From assembly GCF_036825875.1 (NCBI RefSeq), contig NZ_DAISXK010000006.1, forward strand, positions 1 to 64,000: a stretch of DNA of 64,000 bases, in the 5' to 3' direction. This DNA comes from Paucihalobacter sp036825875 (GTDB lineage Bacteria > Bacteroidota > Bacteroidia > Flavobacteriales > Flavobacteriaceae). Every line of letters starts with the position of its first letter. Position 1 is the first letter of the stretch. Both the position numbers and the translations under genes were made by a program. This document shows, piece after piece, positions 50,864 through 59,355 of the stretch. Below the pieces are notes generated by a model. It was not told the DNA's origin, made no database searches, and was given only the letters and a program-made list of their open reading frames with translations.

Positions 50864-52366
50864 TTATTTGGTTAATTGTAAACGGTATAAAGCATCAGCA
50901 ATATTGCGATCGTTAGACAACCTTGGGAGTTTGTTTTGTCCACCCAATTTTCCAACAGACTTCATAAAATCTTGAAATCCGTTACGCTTAATGGTTGTTA
51001 ATTTTAACTTGGTCAACACCTTACCCACAATTAAATCTTTATAATAACTGTTTTGCTGTTGAAGCGATTTGTCTAAATCAACTATAAATGCTTCTTCATT
51101 GCTTGGTGCCTTTTCAAATTCAACAAACCATTCATGATATGGCAATCCCGCATCTGGATTTATTTGTGGCGCTACTGTAAACTCGGAAATTTGAACATTA
51201 TGGCGCTCTGAAGCTTCTTGAATAGCCTGTTCTACCTCTTTGCCTATCACATGTTCGCCGAATGCGGAAATAAAATGCTTGATTCTACCGGTTACGATTA
51301 TACGATAAGGCTTTAAACTAGTAAATTGAATAGTATCGCCTACGTTATAAGCCCACAAACCTGCGTTGCTGGAAATAATCATTACATAATTTACGTTCGA
51401 TTCCACCTCCTTAATGGTGAGACGTTTTGGAGCTTCTGAATAAAATTCGTCAGCCTGAATAAACTCGTAAAAAATTCCTGAATTTAGTAGCAATAACATT
51501 CCTTTTTCAGACTGTTTGTCTTGGTAAGCGAAAAAGCCTTCGCTCGCAGGAAACAATTCTAAACTATCAACATTGCGGCCAATTAATTTTTGGAACTTAG
51601 CTTTATAGGGTTCAAAGTTTACACCACCAAAAATAAATAGTTCAAAATTCTTGAAAATATCACCTACAGGTTTTTGTTCGCGCTCAATTAACTTTTCAAA
51701 ATACATTTGAATCCATGAAGGAATACCAGAAATAACCGTCATGTTTTGATTAATCGTCTCGTCTACTATTGCCGAAACTTTGGTTTCCCAATCTTCAATG
51801 CAATTTGTTTTCCATGATGGTAGTCTGTTTTTTTGAAGATATTTTGGCACATAATGTGCGACAATACCTGATAATCTTCCTAATTGAATACCGTTTTTAG
51901 TTTCTAAAATAGGACTGCCCTGCAGGAAAATCATCTTACCATTAATAAATTTTGTGTTGCCCGTTTCATTAACATAATGAAGTATGGCATCGCGGGCCGC
52001 ATTAATATGAAACGGCAAGCTATCTTTGGTTATAGGAATGTATTTAGCACCAGAAGTAGTGCCCGATGTTTTAGCAAAATATTTAGGTCTACCTTTCCAT
52101 AAAATGTCTTTTGATCCCGCAACCGCCTGATCAATATAGGGCTTTAAATCTTCGTAATCCCTAACAGTAACGCGATTCACAAAATCTTCAAAACTATAAA
52201 TGTCCTCAAAATGATGATCGCGTCCAAATTTGGTATTGGCAGCCGATTTGATCAGGGATTTAAAAACCTTCTCTTGCGTTTTAATGGGATTATTAGACCA
52301 TTTCTGAGTTTTTCTAACTATGTATCTAGCAAAAGGTTTTGCTAATAAAGACTTGAGTTTACTCAT
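50864..52366 (-). CDS. GH3-family acyl-adenylate enzyme
   Basis: The 500-residue protein has the ATP-binding loop FAKTSGTTSGAKYIPIT (about residues 102-118), the FPASEGFFAYQ segment and the GH3 hinge region YNVGDTIQFTSLKPYRIIVTGR (about 318-339). GH3 enzymes, known from plants for joining amino acids to hormones, are common in Bacteroidota, where substrates are unknown. It has no signal peptide. It begins directly after the M23 peptidase stop codon with no gap and is 28 bases upstream of the DUF6909 gene. Confidence 0.9.
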   Translation of the reverse strand: MSKLKSLLAKPFARYIVRKTQKWSNNPIKTQEKVFKSLIKSAANTKFGRDHHFEDIYSFEDFVNRVTVRDYEDLKPYIDQAVAGSKDILWKGRPKYFAKTSGTTSGAKYIPITKDSLPFHINAARDAILHYVNETGNTKFINGKMIFLQGSPILETKNGIQLGRLSGIVAHYVPKYLQKNRLPSWKTNCIEDWETKVSAIVDETINQNMTVISGIPSWIQMYFEKLIEREQKPVGDIFKNFELFIFGGVNFEPYKAKFQKLIGRNVDSLELFPASEGFFAYQDKQSEKGMLLLLNSGIFYEFIQADEFYSEAPKRLTIKEVESNVNYVMIISSNAGLWAYNVGDTIQFTSLKPYRIIVTGRIKHFISAFGEHVIGKEVEQAIQEASERHNVQISEFTVAPQINPDAGLPYHEWFVEFEKAPSNEEAFIVDLDKSLQQQNSYYKDLIVGKVLTKLKLTTIKRNGFQDFMKSVGKLGGQNKLPRLSNDRNIADALYRLQLTK

Positions 52367-53233
52367 TTATTCGAAATCGATGAAATTAGTTGGATTTACT
52401 GGATACCCTTTGCTCCAAAGCTCAAAATGTAAATGGGGTCCAGTGCTGTATTCGCCCGTGCTTCCTGCAAGGGCAATTACTTCCCCGGCTTTCACTAGGT
52501 CGCCTTGGGTTTTACTTATAGAAGCATTGTGTTTGTAAACAGATAGTAATTCTTGTCTGTGCTCTATAATTATAACATACCCCGTTTCGGCGGTCCATTC
52601 TGCAAAAATTACCGTACCGTCGGCAGTTGCCTTCACTGGTGTGTCTTTAGGGACCACAATGTCTACTGCATAATGTTTGTCTTCAATGCTGTAAGGAGAA
52701 GATATTTTTCCGTTTGCTGGCGGAAACAACACAAAGTTTGAAGCGATGGCTTCGGTTTCAAAAATATTGAATTTATCTTCCTTACTCACTTTTTCTCTAA
52801 GCAAAGAATCTTCTCGACTTCTTAGCACCATCTCTGTTAATTCGTCTTTTCTAACGGCATCCATAATAGAATCTTTGTTGAAATTTACGGCTGCGACATC
52901 ACCGGTTAACACTTTTTTAATAGAGGCGTAATATTGTTCATTCAAAGAAATAACGCGATGTAAAGAGTCTGTTTTATAATTGAGTTCTAGGGCTTGTCTT
53001 TTAAGTGCGGTTGAAGAATATCCTGGAATAAATTCCCTTAAAGTGGTAAAGGCAATAAGCAAAGTAGTTAAAACGACCAATATAATGGCTGAAAGCGAGA
53101 CCAAAACAAATACATTGAGTCGCGTGAGTTTGATGGCGAAGCGCTCTTCAAAAGTGTCTTCGTTAAGTATTACCAAACGGTACTTTGAGAATAGTTTTTT
53201 AATAAATCGCTTTTTCTCCTTTACTTTCGCCAT
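52367..53233 (-). CDS. M23 family metallopeptidase
   Basis: The 288-residue protein has a cytoplasmic N-terminus of about 36 basic residues, one membrane helix (about 37-62), a coiled-coil stretch (about 80-155) and a C-terminal LytM domain. The zinc ligands are visible: HYAVD (about residues 186-190) and HLHFE (about 264-268), with a further His in the VYKHNAS segment. It should cut peptidoglycan peptides or act as an envelope regulator. The full HxxxD and HxH set suggests activity. It heads an operon leading into GH3 and on to the rfb genes. Confidence 0.92.
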   Translation of the reverse strand: MAKVKEKKRFIKKLFSKYRLVILNEDTFEERFAIKLTRLNVFVLVSLSAIILVVLTTLLIAFTTLREFIPGYSSTALKRQALELNYKTDSLHRVISLNEQYYASIKKVLTGDVAAVNFNKDSIMDAVRKDELTEMVLRSREDSLLREKVSKEDKFNIFETEAIASNFVLFPPANGKISSPYSIEDKHYAVDIVVPKDTPVKATADGTVIFAEWTAETGYVIIIEHRQELLSVYKHNASISKTQGDLVKAGEVIALAGSTGEYSTGPHLHFELWSKGYPVNPTNFIDFE

Positions 53234-53240
53234 AGTTGTA

Positions 53241-53248
53241 CAAAATTA
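53241..53248 (-). promoter_or_regulatory. -7 promoter box of the M23-rfb operon
   Basis: TAATTTTG on the minus strand lies 7 bases before ATG 53233. The nearest TTG (53275-53273) is 24 bases away, longer than the usual 19-21, so the promoter is imperfect. Confidence 0.4.
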
Positions 53249-53318
53249 AATAAAATAAACGCGTAATAATAGCAATGCTAAAGTTTAGTTGAAAACGTTT
53301 AGATTAAACTATAATTGT

Positions 53319-53326
53319 TAACTTTG
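53319..53326 (+). promoter_or_regulatory. -7 promoter box of tatA
   Basis: TAACTTTG matches TAnnTTTG and lies 21 bases before ATG 53348. No TTG at the standard distance. Confidence 0.45.
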
Positions 53327-53347
53327 CATCAATAAATTTTATAAAAG

Positions 53348-53536
53348 ATGATAGCATCAAGCATATTTTTAGCACTGGGTCCATGGCAAGTTGTACTGAT
53401 TGTTGTGGCTATTTTATTGTTATTTGGAGGAAAGAAAATTCCCGAATTGATGCGAGGCTTAGGCAGTGGCATTAAGGAATTTAAAGACGCCAGTAAAGAA
53501 GACAAAGACGCATCTAAACAAGATGCAAAAAAATAA
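53348..53536 (+). CDS. tatA: Twin-arginine translocase subunit TatA/TatE
   Basis: The 62-residue protein has one N-terminal membrane helix (about residues 3-22), the FGGKKIPELMRGLGSGIKEFK amphipathic helix with the conserved Phe-Gly hinge, and a Lys/Asp-rich tail. These are the defining features of TatA, which forms the variable-size pore for folded proteins. It stands alone between divergent or convergent neighbours, with a good terminator after it. Confidence 0.95.
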   Translation: MIASSIFLALGPWQVVLIVVAILLLFGGKKIPELMRGLGSGIKEFKDASKEDKDASKQDAKK

Positions 53537-53559
53537 TTAAACTTAACTGTTTTTAAAAG

Positions 53560-53585
53560 ACCAACTTGTTCAAGTTGGTTTTTTT
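53560..53585 (+). terminator. Rho-independent terminator of tatA
   Basis: ACCAACTT (53560-53567) and AAGTTGGT (53572-53579) form a perfect 8-bp stem with loop GTTC, followed by seven T (53579-53585). It lies 24 bases after the tatA stop codon. Confidence 0.85.
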
Positions 53586-53587
53586 AT

Positions 53588-54562
53588 TTATTTAAATTTA
53601 ACAGATTCTAAAATGGCTTCTATTTCGTGAACGTAATCCCGCTTTTGTACCGATGGTGCATAAACATAACCTTCGGCCATTAGGTAACGGTTGTTGGCCT
53701 TGTCTTCAATGGCGTAATTAACAAATGGTCCACCCATGAAATCGTTTTCCATTCGCCAAATCCCTTTGGTTATTATAGCAGGTTTATTATCTATAGTACC
53801 TTTGAATACATAAGGTGAAAAAGCCGTTTCTGTAGTCATATAAGCAGTAGGTTTCTCACCTTCAATATATTTTTGTCCGAAAGCATTTCTAATGCTTATG
53901 ATATCTACAACAGCACTATCGCCTTGTCGTATACTTTCTAAAGGCACTTGATATAGCATAATATCTAGGGTTCCGGTAGTCAAGGTCTTTCTAATCCAGA
54001 AAAAATTATCTTCATTTTTTGCATACCTATAAACCGAAGGAAAATTTAAGGATATACCAAGCTGCTGTTCAATATTGGCGGTTTCTTTAAGTGAAATACC
54101 AATGCGTCCTTGCTTTTCTACTAATTCTTGTTTTTTAAAAGCATCCACTATTGTACCTACATTGGTCTGAAGTTGTTCTAAAATTTCAGCTTCATTTTTG
54201 CCACCTACAATAACTACTGTTTGAGGTTTAGCAAATAGGTTGTATTCAACAACCGTTTGAGGGTTTTTCCCGACCTCTATTTTTAACACCAATCTATTCT
54301 TGGCAGCAAAACCACTAAACACCTCTGGTGGTAATTGATTGATTGAAAACATCGGTTCGTCTTGGGGTAATCCTTCGTATGGCGCAGCGAGTATATCTCT
54401 TATGGCGTCACCGATGCTGCCTTCCCAATTATCATTAGAGGTCACTACATTTAGATGGTTAATGTTTCCAGAAGATGCTGAAACTGTTTTTTTGCCAGGC
54501 TCCCCTTCTTCACATGAGAAAAAAAGGAAAATAGACATACATGCAATTAAATATTTGGCCAT
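53588..54562 (-). CDS. DUF4837 family lipoprotein
   Basis: The 324-residue protein has a lipoprotein signal ending in FLFFSC (Cys17), then a polar stretch and the DUF4837 core, recognisable from LNVVTSNDNWEGSIGDAIR (about residues 37-55) and the FWIRKTLTTGTLDIMLYQVP block. DUF4837 is a Bacteroidota family of unknown function, probably located in the outer membrane facing the periplasm. It follows the MltD-like gene by 20 bases, so it shares its message and may act with cell-wall turnover. Confidence 0.9.
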   Translation of the reverse strand: MAKYLIACMSIFLFFSCEEGEPGKKTVSASSGNINHLNVVTSNDNWEGSIGDAIRDILAAPYEGLPQDEPMFSINQLPPEVFSGFAAKNRLVLKIEVGKNPQTVVEYNLFAKPQTVVIVGGKNEAEILEQLQTNVGTIVDAFKKQELVEKQGRIGISLKETANIEQQLGISLNFPSVYRYAKNEDNFFWIRKTLTTGTLDIMLYQVPLESIRQGDSAVVDIISIRNAFGQKYIEGEKPTAYMTTETAFSPYVFKGTIDNKPAIITKGIWRMENDFMGGPFVNYAIEDKANNRYLMAEGYVYAPSVQKRDYVHEIEAILESVKFK

Positions 54563-54582
54563 AGACTGATTGATTTAAAAAA

Positions 54583-56121
54583 TTACTGCGATACCACAAG
54601 AACCGTACCTATTTTAAGGCTGTTGCTTGACATTCTATTCCATTCTTTTATATTGTCTACCGATACACCAGGGAATTTTTGCGCAATACTCCAGAGTGAA
54701 TCGCCTTGACTAACCGTGTAAGTTTTTTTTCCTGAGGTGTTTGTTGTGGTTACTGTGTTGGTTACTGTTGCTGGTTTTGTAGCTGCAGTAGTGCCACGGG
54801 GATAGATTGTAAGCCGCTGTCCAACTTTTAAATTATTGTTTCTCAGGCCATTCCATTGTTTTATTTGGTTAACACCAACGCTGTATTGTCTAGCAATTTT
54901 ACCTAAATAATCGCCGCTTTTTACACGGTAAGTTACCTTAGTATCATTGTCGAAAAATTGTGGTAGTGGTTTTTCTCTTTTTTCAAATTGCTCTTTAGCA
55001 TAAGCATATATAGCTTCCTCATTCGCCACAAATACACCCAAGGCCTCTAAAGGTAGTTCTAAGGTGTAATGCTTGCCTTCAACTTTTGGAATAATATCTA
55101 ATTTATACGACGGATTTAAAAACTGAATGGTTTCTATATTAAGACCCGTAACTTCAGCAATATGATCGAAAGAAATCATTTGTTTCACATGGACTGTATC
55201 TGTTTGGAAAAAGTTAAACTCAGGCTTATTGGGTTTAAAACCGTGTTCTTCTGCGTATTCAAAAACATACATTGTTGCAAGAAAAGCAGGAAGATAACCC
55301 GCGGTTTCTCTTGGTAAATTGTGTCTGATATTCCAGTAATTTTCATAACCTCCGGAACGTCTAATAGCTTTGGTTACATTTCCTGGGCCTGAATTATAGG
55401 CCGCAAGTGCTAAGTCCCAATCACCAAAAATTTCGTAAAGTTTGGAAAGGTATTTTGCTGCAGCCTCTGTTGATTTTATAGGGTCGCTGCGTTCGTCAAC
55501 ATAACTGCTCACGTCTAAATTGTACATTTTCCCTGTAGTGAACATAAATTGCCACAAACCAGTGGCACCAACTCTTGATTTGGCCTTTGGTTTTAAAGCC
55601 GATTCTACTATTGCTAAATATTTTATTTCAAGCGGAATGTCATGTTTATCGAGTTCTGTTTCAAATAATGGGAAATAAAAATGACTCAAGCCCATTAAAT
55701 TTTGAAGCGAATTGCGTCTTGTTTTTAAAAACCGCTTGATAACCGATTCCAAAGATGGATTGTACTCTACATTAAATGGGGTTCTAGCGTTAAGTCTTGA
55801 AAGTCTTGCTTTTAAAGTATCGGTTGATAATTCTGGATACTCAACTTCTTCAAAGTTTAATTGACTCACATCGTTGTAAATAGAGTCAAATGCCTCTAAA
55901 CTGTAAAGTTCCTTAAACCAAAATTCATCTAACGCCAACGACAGGGAGTCGTCCTTAAAAGTTCTTATATCTATAGAATCTTTTAATGATGGAATACGCT
56001 TATCAACAGTTAACTTACCGTCTACAAGGGTGTCTCTTTTTTGAGACTTATCATCGGCTTGGGAATAGGCGGAACAAGAAAAAAGTAAAAACAAAGCAAT
56101 ACACAGAGGCAAATGTTTCAT
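54583..56121 (-). CDS. MltD-like membrane-bound lytic transglycosylase with two LysM domains
   Basis: The 512-residue protein has a signal peptide with a cysteine (FLLFSCSA, possible lipobox), an SLT catalytic domain (about residues 160-320) and two C-terminal LysM domains (about 400-445 and 465-510). The catalytic glutamate is in LAIVESALKPKAKS, followed by GATGLWQFM and LAAYNSGPGNV. It cleaves peptidoglycan glycan strands. ATG 56121 is preferred over an upstream in-frame start because it puts the signal at the N-terminus. Its promoter lies in the pgk end region. DUF4837 follows. Confidence 0.93.
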   Translation of the reverse strand: MKHLPLCIALFLLFSCSAYSQADDKSQKRDTLVDGKLTVDKRIPSLKDSIDIRTFKDDSLSLALDEFWFKELYSLEAFDSIYNDVSQLNFEEVEYPELSTDTLKARLSRLNARTPFNVEYNPSLESVIKRFLKTRRNSLQNLMGLSHFYFPLFETELDKHDIPLEIKYLAIVESALKPKAKSRVGATGLWQFMFTTGKMYNLDVSSYVDERSDPIKSTEAAAKYLSKLYEIFGDWDLALAAYNSGPGNVTKAIRRSGGYENYWNIRHNLPRETAGYLPAFLATMYVFEYAEEHGFKPNKPEFNFFQTDTVHVKQMISFDHIAEVTGLNIETIQFLNPSYKLDIIPKVEGKHYTLELPLEALGVFVANEEAIYAYAKEQFEKREKPLPQFFDNDTKVTYRVKSGDYLGKIARQYSVGVNQIKQWNGLRNNNLKVGQRLTIYPRGTTAATKPATVTNTVTTTNTSGKKTYTVSQGDSLWSIAQKFPGVSVDNIKEWNRMSSNSLKIGTVLVVSQ

Positions 56122-56169
56122 GATGAATAATTTTATATAACAACGTTCCAAAATGCAACATTATTAACT

Positions 56170-56201
56170 CAAATATAATATTTATTCTAAAATAGCCGCA
56201 A
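56170..56201 (-). promoter_or_regulatory. mltD-like gene promoter reaching into the end of pgk
   Basis: On the minus strand TTG (56201-56199), 21 bases, then TATATTTG (56177-56170). The TTG lies within the last codons of pgk (stop at 56182). The leader to ATG 56121 is about 45 bases. Confidence 0.55.
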
Positions 56202-57369
56202 TTCCTGGCAAAGTTCTGCCTTCTAGGCTTTCTAACATTGCACCGCCACCCGTACTTACATAACTCACTTTCTTTTCAAATCCAAATTGCTTAACCGCGG
56301 CGACCGAATCACCACCGCCAACAAGTGAAAAGGTACCGTTTTTAGTCGCATTAGCAATTGAATTACCTAACGCAATAGTTCCCTTCGCAAAGTTGGGCAT
56401 TTCAAAAACCCCTAAAGGGCCATTCCATAAAATAGTTTTAGATTGGTTTACAATCGTGTCAAAGTTTTTTAAAGATTTTGGACCGGCATCTAAACCTTGC
56501 CAGCCGTCGGGAATTTTGGTAACATCTACAACCTGTGTTTCTGCTGTATTTGAAAAGCTATTGGCTGCAACTACATCCACAGGAAGATGTATTTGTACAT
56601 TTTGTGCTTTGGCCTTCTTTAAGATTTCTAAAGCTAAATCCAATTTATCGTCTTCGCAAATTGAATCGCCAACACTGCCGCCTTGTGCTTTAATAAAAGT
56701 AAAGGTCATACCTCCTCCAATGATCAAATGGTCAACCTTACTTAATATATTTTCGATCACGGTAATTTTTGAGGACACTTTAGCACCACCCAAAACTGCT
56801 AAAACTGGTTTTTCACTATTATTTAAAACTTTATCAATACTCTTAATTTCTTGGGCAAGTAATATTCCAAAGCATTTGTTGTTTGGGAAAAACTTAGCTA
56901 CTATCGTCGTTGAAGCATGCGCACGGTGCGCTGTTCCAAAAGCATCATTCACATAAATATCACCTAGTTTTGAAAGCTGTTCGGCAAATACTTCATCACC
57001 TTTTTCCTCTTCTGGATGAAATCTTAGGTTTTCTAATAACAACACGGACCCTGGTTTTAAATTAGCGGCCGCAGATTCGGCTTCAGGTCCTACACAGTCA
57101 GAAACAAAAGCTACTTTAATACCAATTTGAAACTCTAGTTCTTTTAAAATATGTCTTAAAGAAAACTCATCTTCCACGCCTTTTGGTCTGCCTAGATGAG
57201 ACATTAAAACGCAGCTACCGCCATCTTCTAAAACTTTTACTATAGTTGGTTTAGCCGCTGAAATTCTTGTGGCGTCGGTAACCTCAAATTTATCGTTAAG
57301 TGGCACGTTAAAATCTACTCTAATTAATGCCTTTTTTCCCTTAAAATTAAAATCGTGTATTGTTGTCAT
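56182..57369 (-). CDS. pgk: Phosphoglycerate kinase
   Basis: The 395-residue glycolytic kinase transfers phosphate between 1,3-bisphosphoglycerate and ADP. Signatures: KKALIRVDFNVPLN (about residues 10-23), LMSHLGRPKG, VLLLENLRFHPEEE, LGGAKVSSKITVIEN and the final GGGDSVAAVKQ with STGGGAMLESLEG. Length is normal. The frame extends to 57408, but ATG 57369 gives the standard N-terminus and lies after a TATATTTG box at 57388-57395. Confidence 0.97.
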   Translation of the reverse strand: MTTIHDFNFKGKKALIRVDFNVPLNDKFEVTDATRISAAKPTIVKVLEDGGSCVLMSHLGRPKGVEDEFSLRHILKELEFQIGIKVAFVSDCVGPEAESAAANLKPGSVLLLENLRFHPEEEKGDEVFAEQLSKLGDIYVNDAFGTAHRAHASTTIVAKFFPNNKCFGILLAQEIKSIDKVLNNSEKPVLAVLGGAKVSSKITVIENILSKVDHLIIGGGMTFTFIKAQGGSVGDSICEDDKLDLALEILKKAKAQNVQIHLPVDVVAANSFSNTAETQVVDVTKIPDGWQGLDAGPKSLKNFDTIVNQSKTILWNGPLGVFEMPNFAKGTIALGNSIANATKNGTFSLVGGGDSVAAVKQFGFEKKVSYVSTGGGAMLESLEGRTLPGIAAILE

Positions 57370-57387
57370 TTTCCATAATTTAAAACA

Positions 57388-57395
57388 CAAATATA
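57388..57395 (-). promoter_or_regulatory. -7 promoter box of pgk
   Basis: TATATTTG on the minus strand, 18 bases before ATG 57369. No TTG at the standard distance. It is back to back with the holB box at 57431-57438. Confidence 0.4.
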
Positions 57396-57430
57396 AGTGT
57401 TTCATCATTATTATAACAGTCGATTTCTGT

Positions 57431-57438
57431 TATCTTTG
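57431..57438 (+). promoter_or_regulatory. -7 promoter box of holB
   Basis: TATCTTTG matches TAnnTTTG and ends 4 bases before ATG 57443, so the message would be leaderless or have a leader of only a few bases. No clear -33 TTG. Confidence 0.45.
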
Positions 57439-57442
57439 TGTC

Positions 57443-58606
57443 ATGTTGTTTTCAGATATTCTAGGGCAAACTCACATTAAAAATCACCTTACTACCAGCG
57501 CTAATTATGGCAGGATACCACATGCGCAGTTATTTGTAGGGAAAGAAGGTGTTGGCACCTTGGCAATGGCCATAGCATACGCACAATATGTAATTTGCAA
57601 TAATGTTGAAGGCGAAAATAACAACGGGAATAACAGTTGTAATTTAAAATTTAAACAATTTTCGCATCCCGATTTACATTTCGCTTTTCCAGTTACTACA
57701 ACCACTGCCATAAAAAGCCATCCCGTTTCTAATAATTTTATGACCGAATGGCGCGCGCTATTAAAGGAACAGCCTTATGGGAATTTATTTGATTGGTATA
57801 AAAAAATTGGAGTAGATAACAAGCAAGGACAAATTGGGGTTGATGAAGCGCATGATATTGTTAAAAAACTATCGCTCAAATCCTATGAAGGCGGTTATAA
57901 ATTTATGATTATTTGGATGGCTGAGAAAATGAACTCAGCCAGCGCCAATAAACTCCTAAAGCTTATTGAAGAACCACCAGAAAAAACGGTTTTCATTTTA
58001 ATTGCTGAAGAAGAAGAGCAGATCATTGGCACCATTCGATCGCGTTGTCAGGTGTTGCATTTTCCACCACTGTCTAATGAGGTTATTGAAGAAGGTTTGG
58101 TTAAACAGTTTAATATTGACAAACGCGTTGCTGCAAATATTGCCAACCAATCTAACGGAAATTACAACAAAGCTTGCGACCTTGTCTACCAAGATAGCGA
58201 AGATTTACAATTTGAAAATTGGTTTGTGTTTTGGGTAAGAAGTGCATTTAGAGCAAAAGGAAACAAAAGTGCAATACACGACTTGATTAGCTGGAGTGAA
58301 GAGATTGCAAAAACTGGACGCGAAACTCAAAAGCAGTTTTTACAGTTTTGCATTGAATTATTTAGACAGGCGTTAATGTTAAATTATAATACGGGTCCGC
58401 TTGTATATATTGAAACAAAATCTGAAGGTTTTAAACTTGAGAACTTTGCCCCTTTCGTAAACCAAGATAATATATTAGACATTGTAGAAGAACTAGAAAG
58501 CGCCATGTATCATATTGAACGCAACGGAAATTCTAAAATTATTTTAACAGATTTATCTATCAAACTCACAAGATTACTTCACAAAAAAAGTCAGGCAAAT
58601 GCCTGA
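57443..58606 (+). CDS. holB: DNA polymerase III subunit delta'
   Basis: The 387-residue clamp-loader subunit has the AAA+ start LFSDILGQTHIKNHL, a P-loop-like AQLFVGKEGVGTLAMAIAYA in which the second Lys/Ser-Thr pair is altered (GKEGVGT), as is usual in delta', and KMNSASANKLLKLIEEPPE with the SRC motif in GTIRSRCQVLHF. Delta' stabilises the clamp loader and need not bind ATP. The frame is open to 57269, but that would cover the divergent promoters; ATG 57443 gives the family's N-terminus. The stop codon lies inside a hairpin. Confidence 0.92.
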   Translation: MLFSDILGQTHIKNHLTTSANYGRIPHAQLFVGKEGVGTLAMAIAYAQYVICNNVEGENNNGNNSCNLKFKQFSHPDLHFAFPVTTTTAIKSHPVSNNFMTEWRALLKEQPYGNLFDWYKKIGVDNKQGQIGVDEAHDIVKKLSLKSYEGGYKFMIIWMAEKMNSASANKLLKLIEEPPEKTVFILIAEEEEQIIGTIRSRCQVLHFPPLSNEVIEEGLVKQFNIDKRVAANIANQSNGNYNKACDLVYQDSEDLQFENWFVFWVRSAFRAKGNKSAIHDLISWSEEIAKTGRETQKQFLQFCIELFRQALMLNYNTGPLVYIETKSEGFKLENFAPFVNQDNILDIVEELESAMYHIERNGNSKIILTDLSIKLTRLLHKKSQANA

Positions 58607-58610
58607 CTTT
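58581..58610 (-). terminator. Terminator hairpin shared by holB and the OmpH-like gene
   Basis: AAAGTCAGGC (58587-58596) and GCCTGACTTT (58601-58610) form a perfect 10-bp stem with loop AAAT. On the minus strand the stem is followed by a T-run (complement of the A-run 58582-58589), so it is a good terminator for the OmpH-like gene. The holB stop codon (58604-58606) lies in its right arm. Confidence 0.85.
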
Positions 58611-58633
58611 AAAATTATTGCGCCTATCATAAG

Positions 58634-59149
58634 CTAGTTTTTTTCTTCGTATGCTTTATTTAAAGCCTCTGTAATTGTCTCTGTAAGGTCGGATGATTCT
58701 TCACCATACATTACGCTTCCTGCATCATTACCTCCTAAGATATAAGCGTAGTTATTTTTCTCACCATATTCTTTCACAAAAGACTTAACTTTTGAAATTA
58801 CCGAGTCAATTTCTGTTTGAAATGCCTTTTCCAATTCTTGTTGCTCCACTTGAAATTGTTGCTGTAGTCCTTGTTGCTTTTGACCCAATTGTTGATACAC
58901 TTCTTGAAGTTGTGTTTGACTCATGGATTTCTCCTTAGATTGAAACTCCATTACCTCGGCTTGAAAGCGCTGACTTAAGCTGTCCATTTTTTTGGTAAAC
59001 TTTGTGTTTAAACCCTCGTACTTGGTTTCTAAATCTATTTTCATTTGATAATTGTTTATCAAATCACCGTTATTAACATAACCTATTTTGGCTTCCTGCT
59101 GACAAGAGGTTAATAATAAAAGTCCAACTACTACTAAAATATGTTTCAT
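58634..59149 (-). CDS. OmpH/Skp family periplasmic chaperone, lipoprotein form
   Basis: The 171-residue protein has a signal with lipobox LLLTSC (Cys near residue 17), then AKIGYVNNGDLINNYQ, a long Gln/Glu/Lys-rich coiled coil (about residues 40-125) and the Skp-type ending (YGEKNNYAYILGG, then DLTETITEALNKAY). Skp/OmpH chaperones hold unfolded outer-membrane proteins in the periplasm. The lipidated form is common in Bacteroidota. ATG 59149 is chosen because the perfect promoter at 59171-59200 partly overlaps the longer open frame. Confidence 0.9.
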   Translation of the reverse strand: MKHILVVVGLLLLTSCQQEAKIGYVNNGDLINNYQMKIDLETKYEGLNTKFTKKMDSLSQRFQAEVMEFQSKEKSMSQTQLQEVYQQLGQKQQGLQQQFQVEQQELEKAFQTEIDSVISKVKSFVKEYGEKNNYAYILGGNDAGSVMYGEESSDLTETITEALNKAYEEKN

Positions 59150-59170
59150 GAATTTATTTTTAAATTTCTG

Positions 59171-59200
59171 CAAATGTATAAAAGTTGATTTGTTTTACAA
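59171..59200 (-). promoter_or_regulatory. Promoter of the OmpH-like gene
   Basis: On the minus strand TTG (59200-59198), exactly 19 bases, then TACATTTG (59178-59171). The leader to ATG 59149 is roughly 16 bases. Confidence 0.75.
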
Positions 59201-59355
59201 CTTTTTATATTAATAGATAAAATTAATTACAAAAACCATTTTAATATTCAGTAACTATTAAAACTGAGTTTAAATAAGCCCATCTGCTTTACTTAAATAA
59301 ATAGCTAACCTTACGAGTTGTTTTGCCAGATTAAAAACGATTACAGGGCTTTATT

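Noticed and set aside
56393..56956. A 187-codon open frame opposite pgk
   Set aside because: It is antisense to conserved pgk, with no promoter, family resemblance or operon context.
57269..57442. N-terminal extension of holB
   Set aside because: It would run across the pgk start and both divergent promoter boxes, and the family N-terminus begins at ATG 57443.
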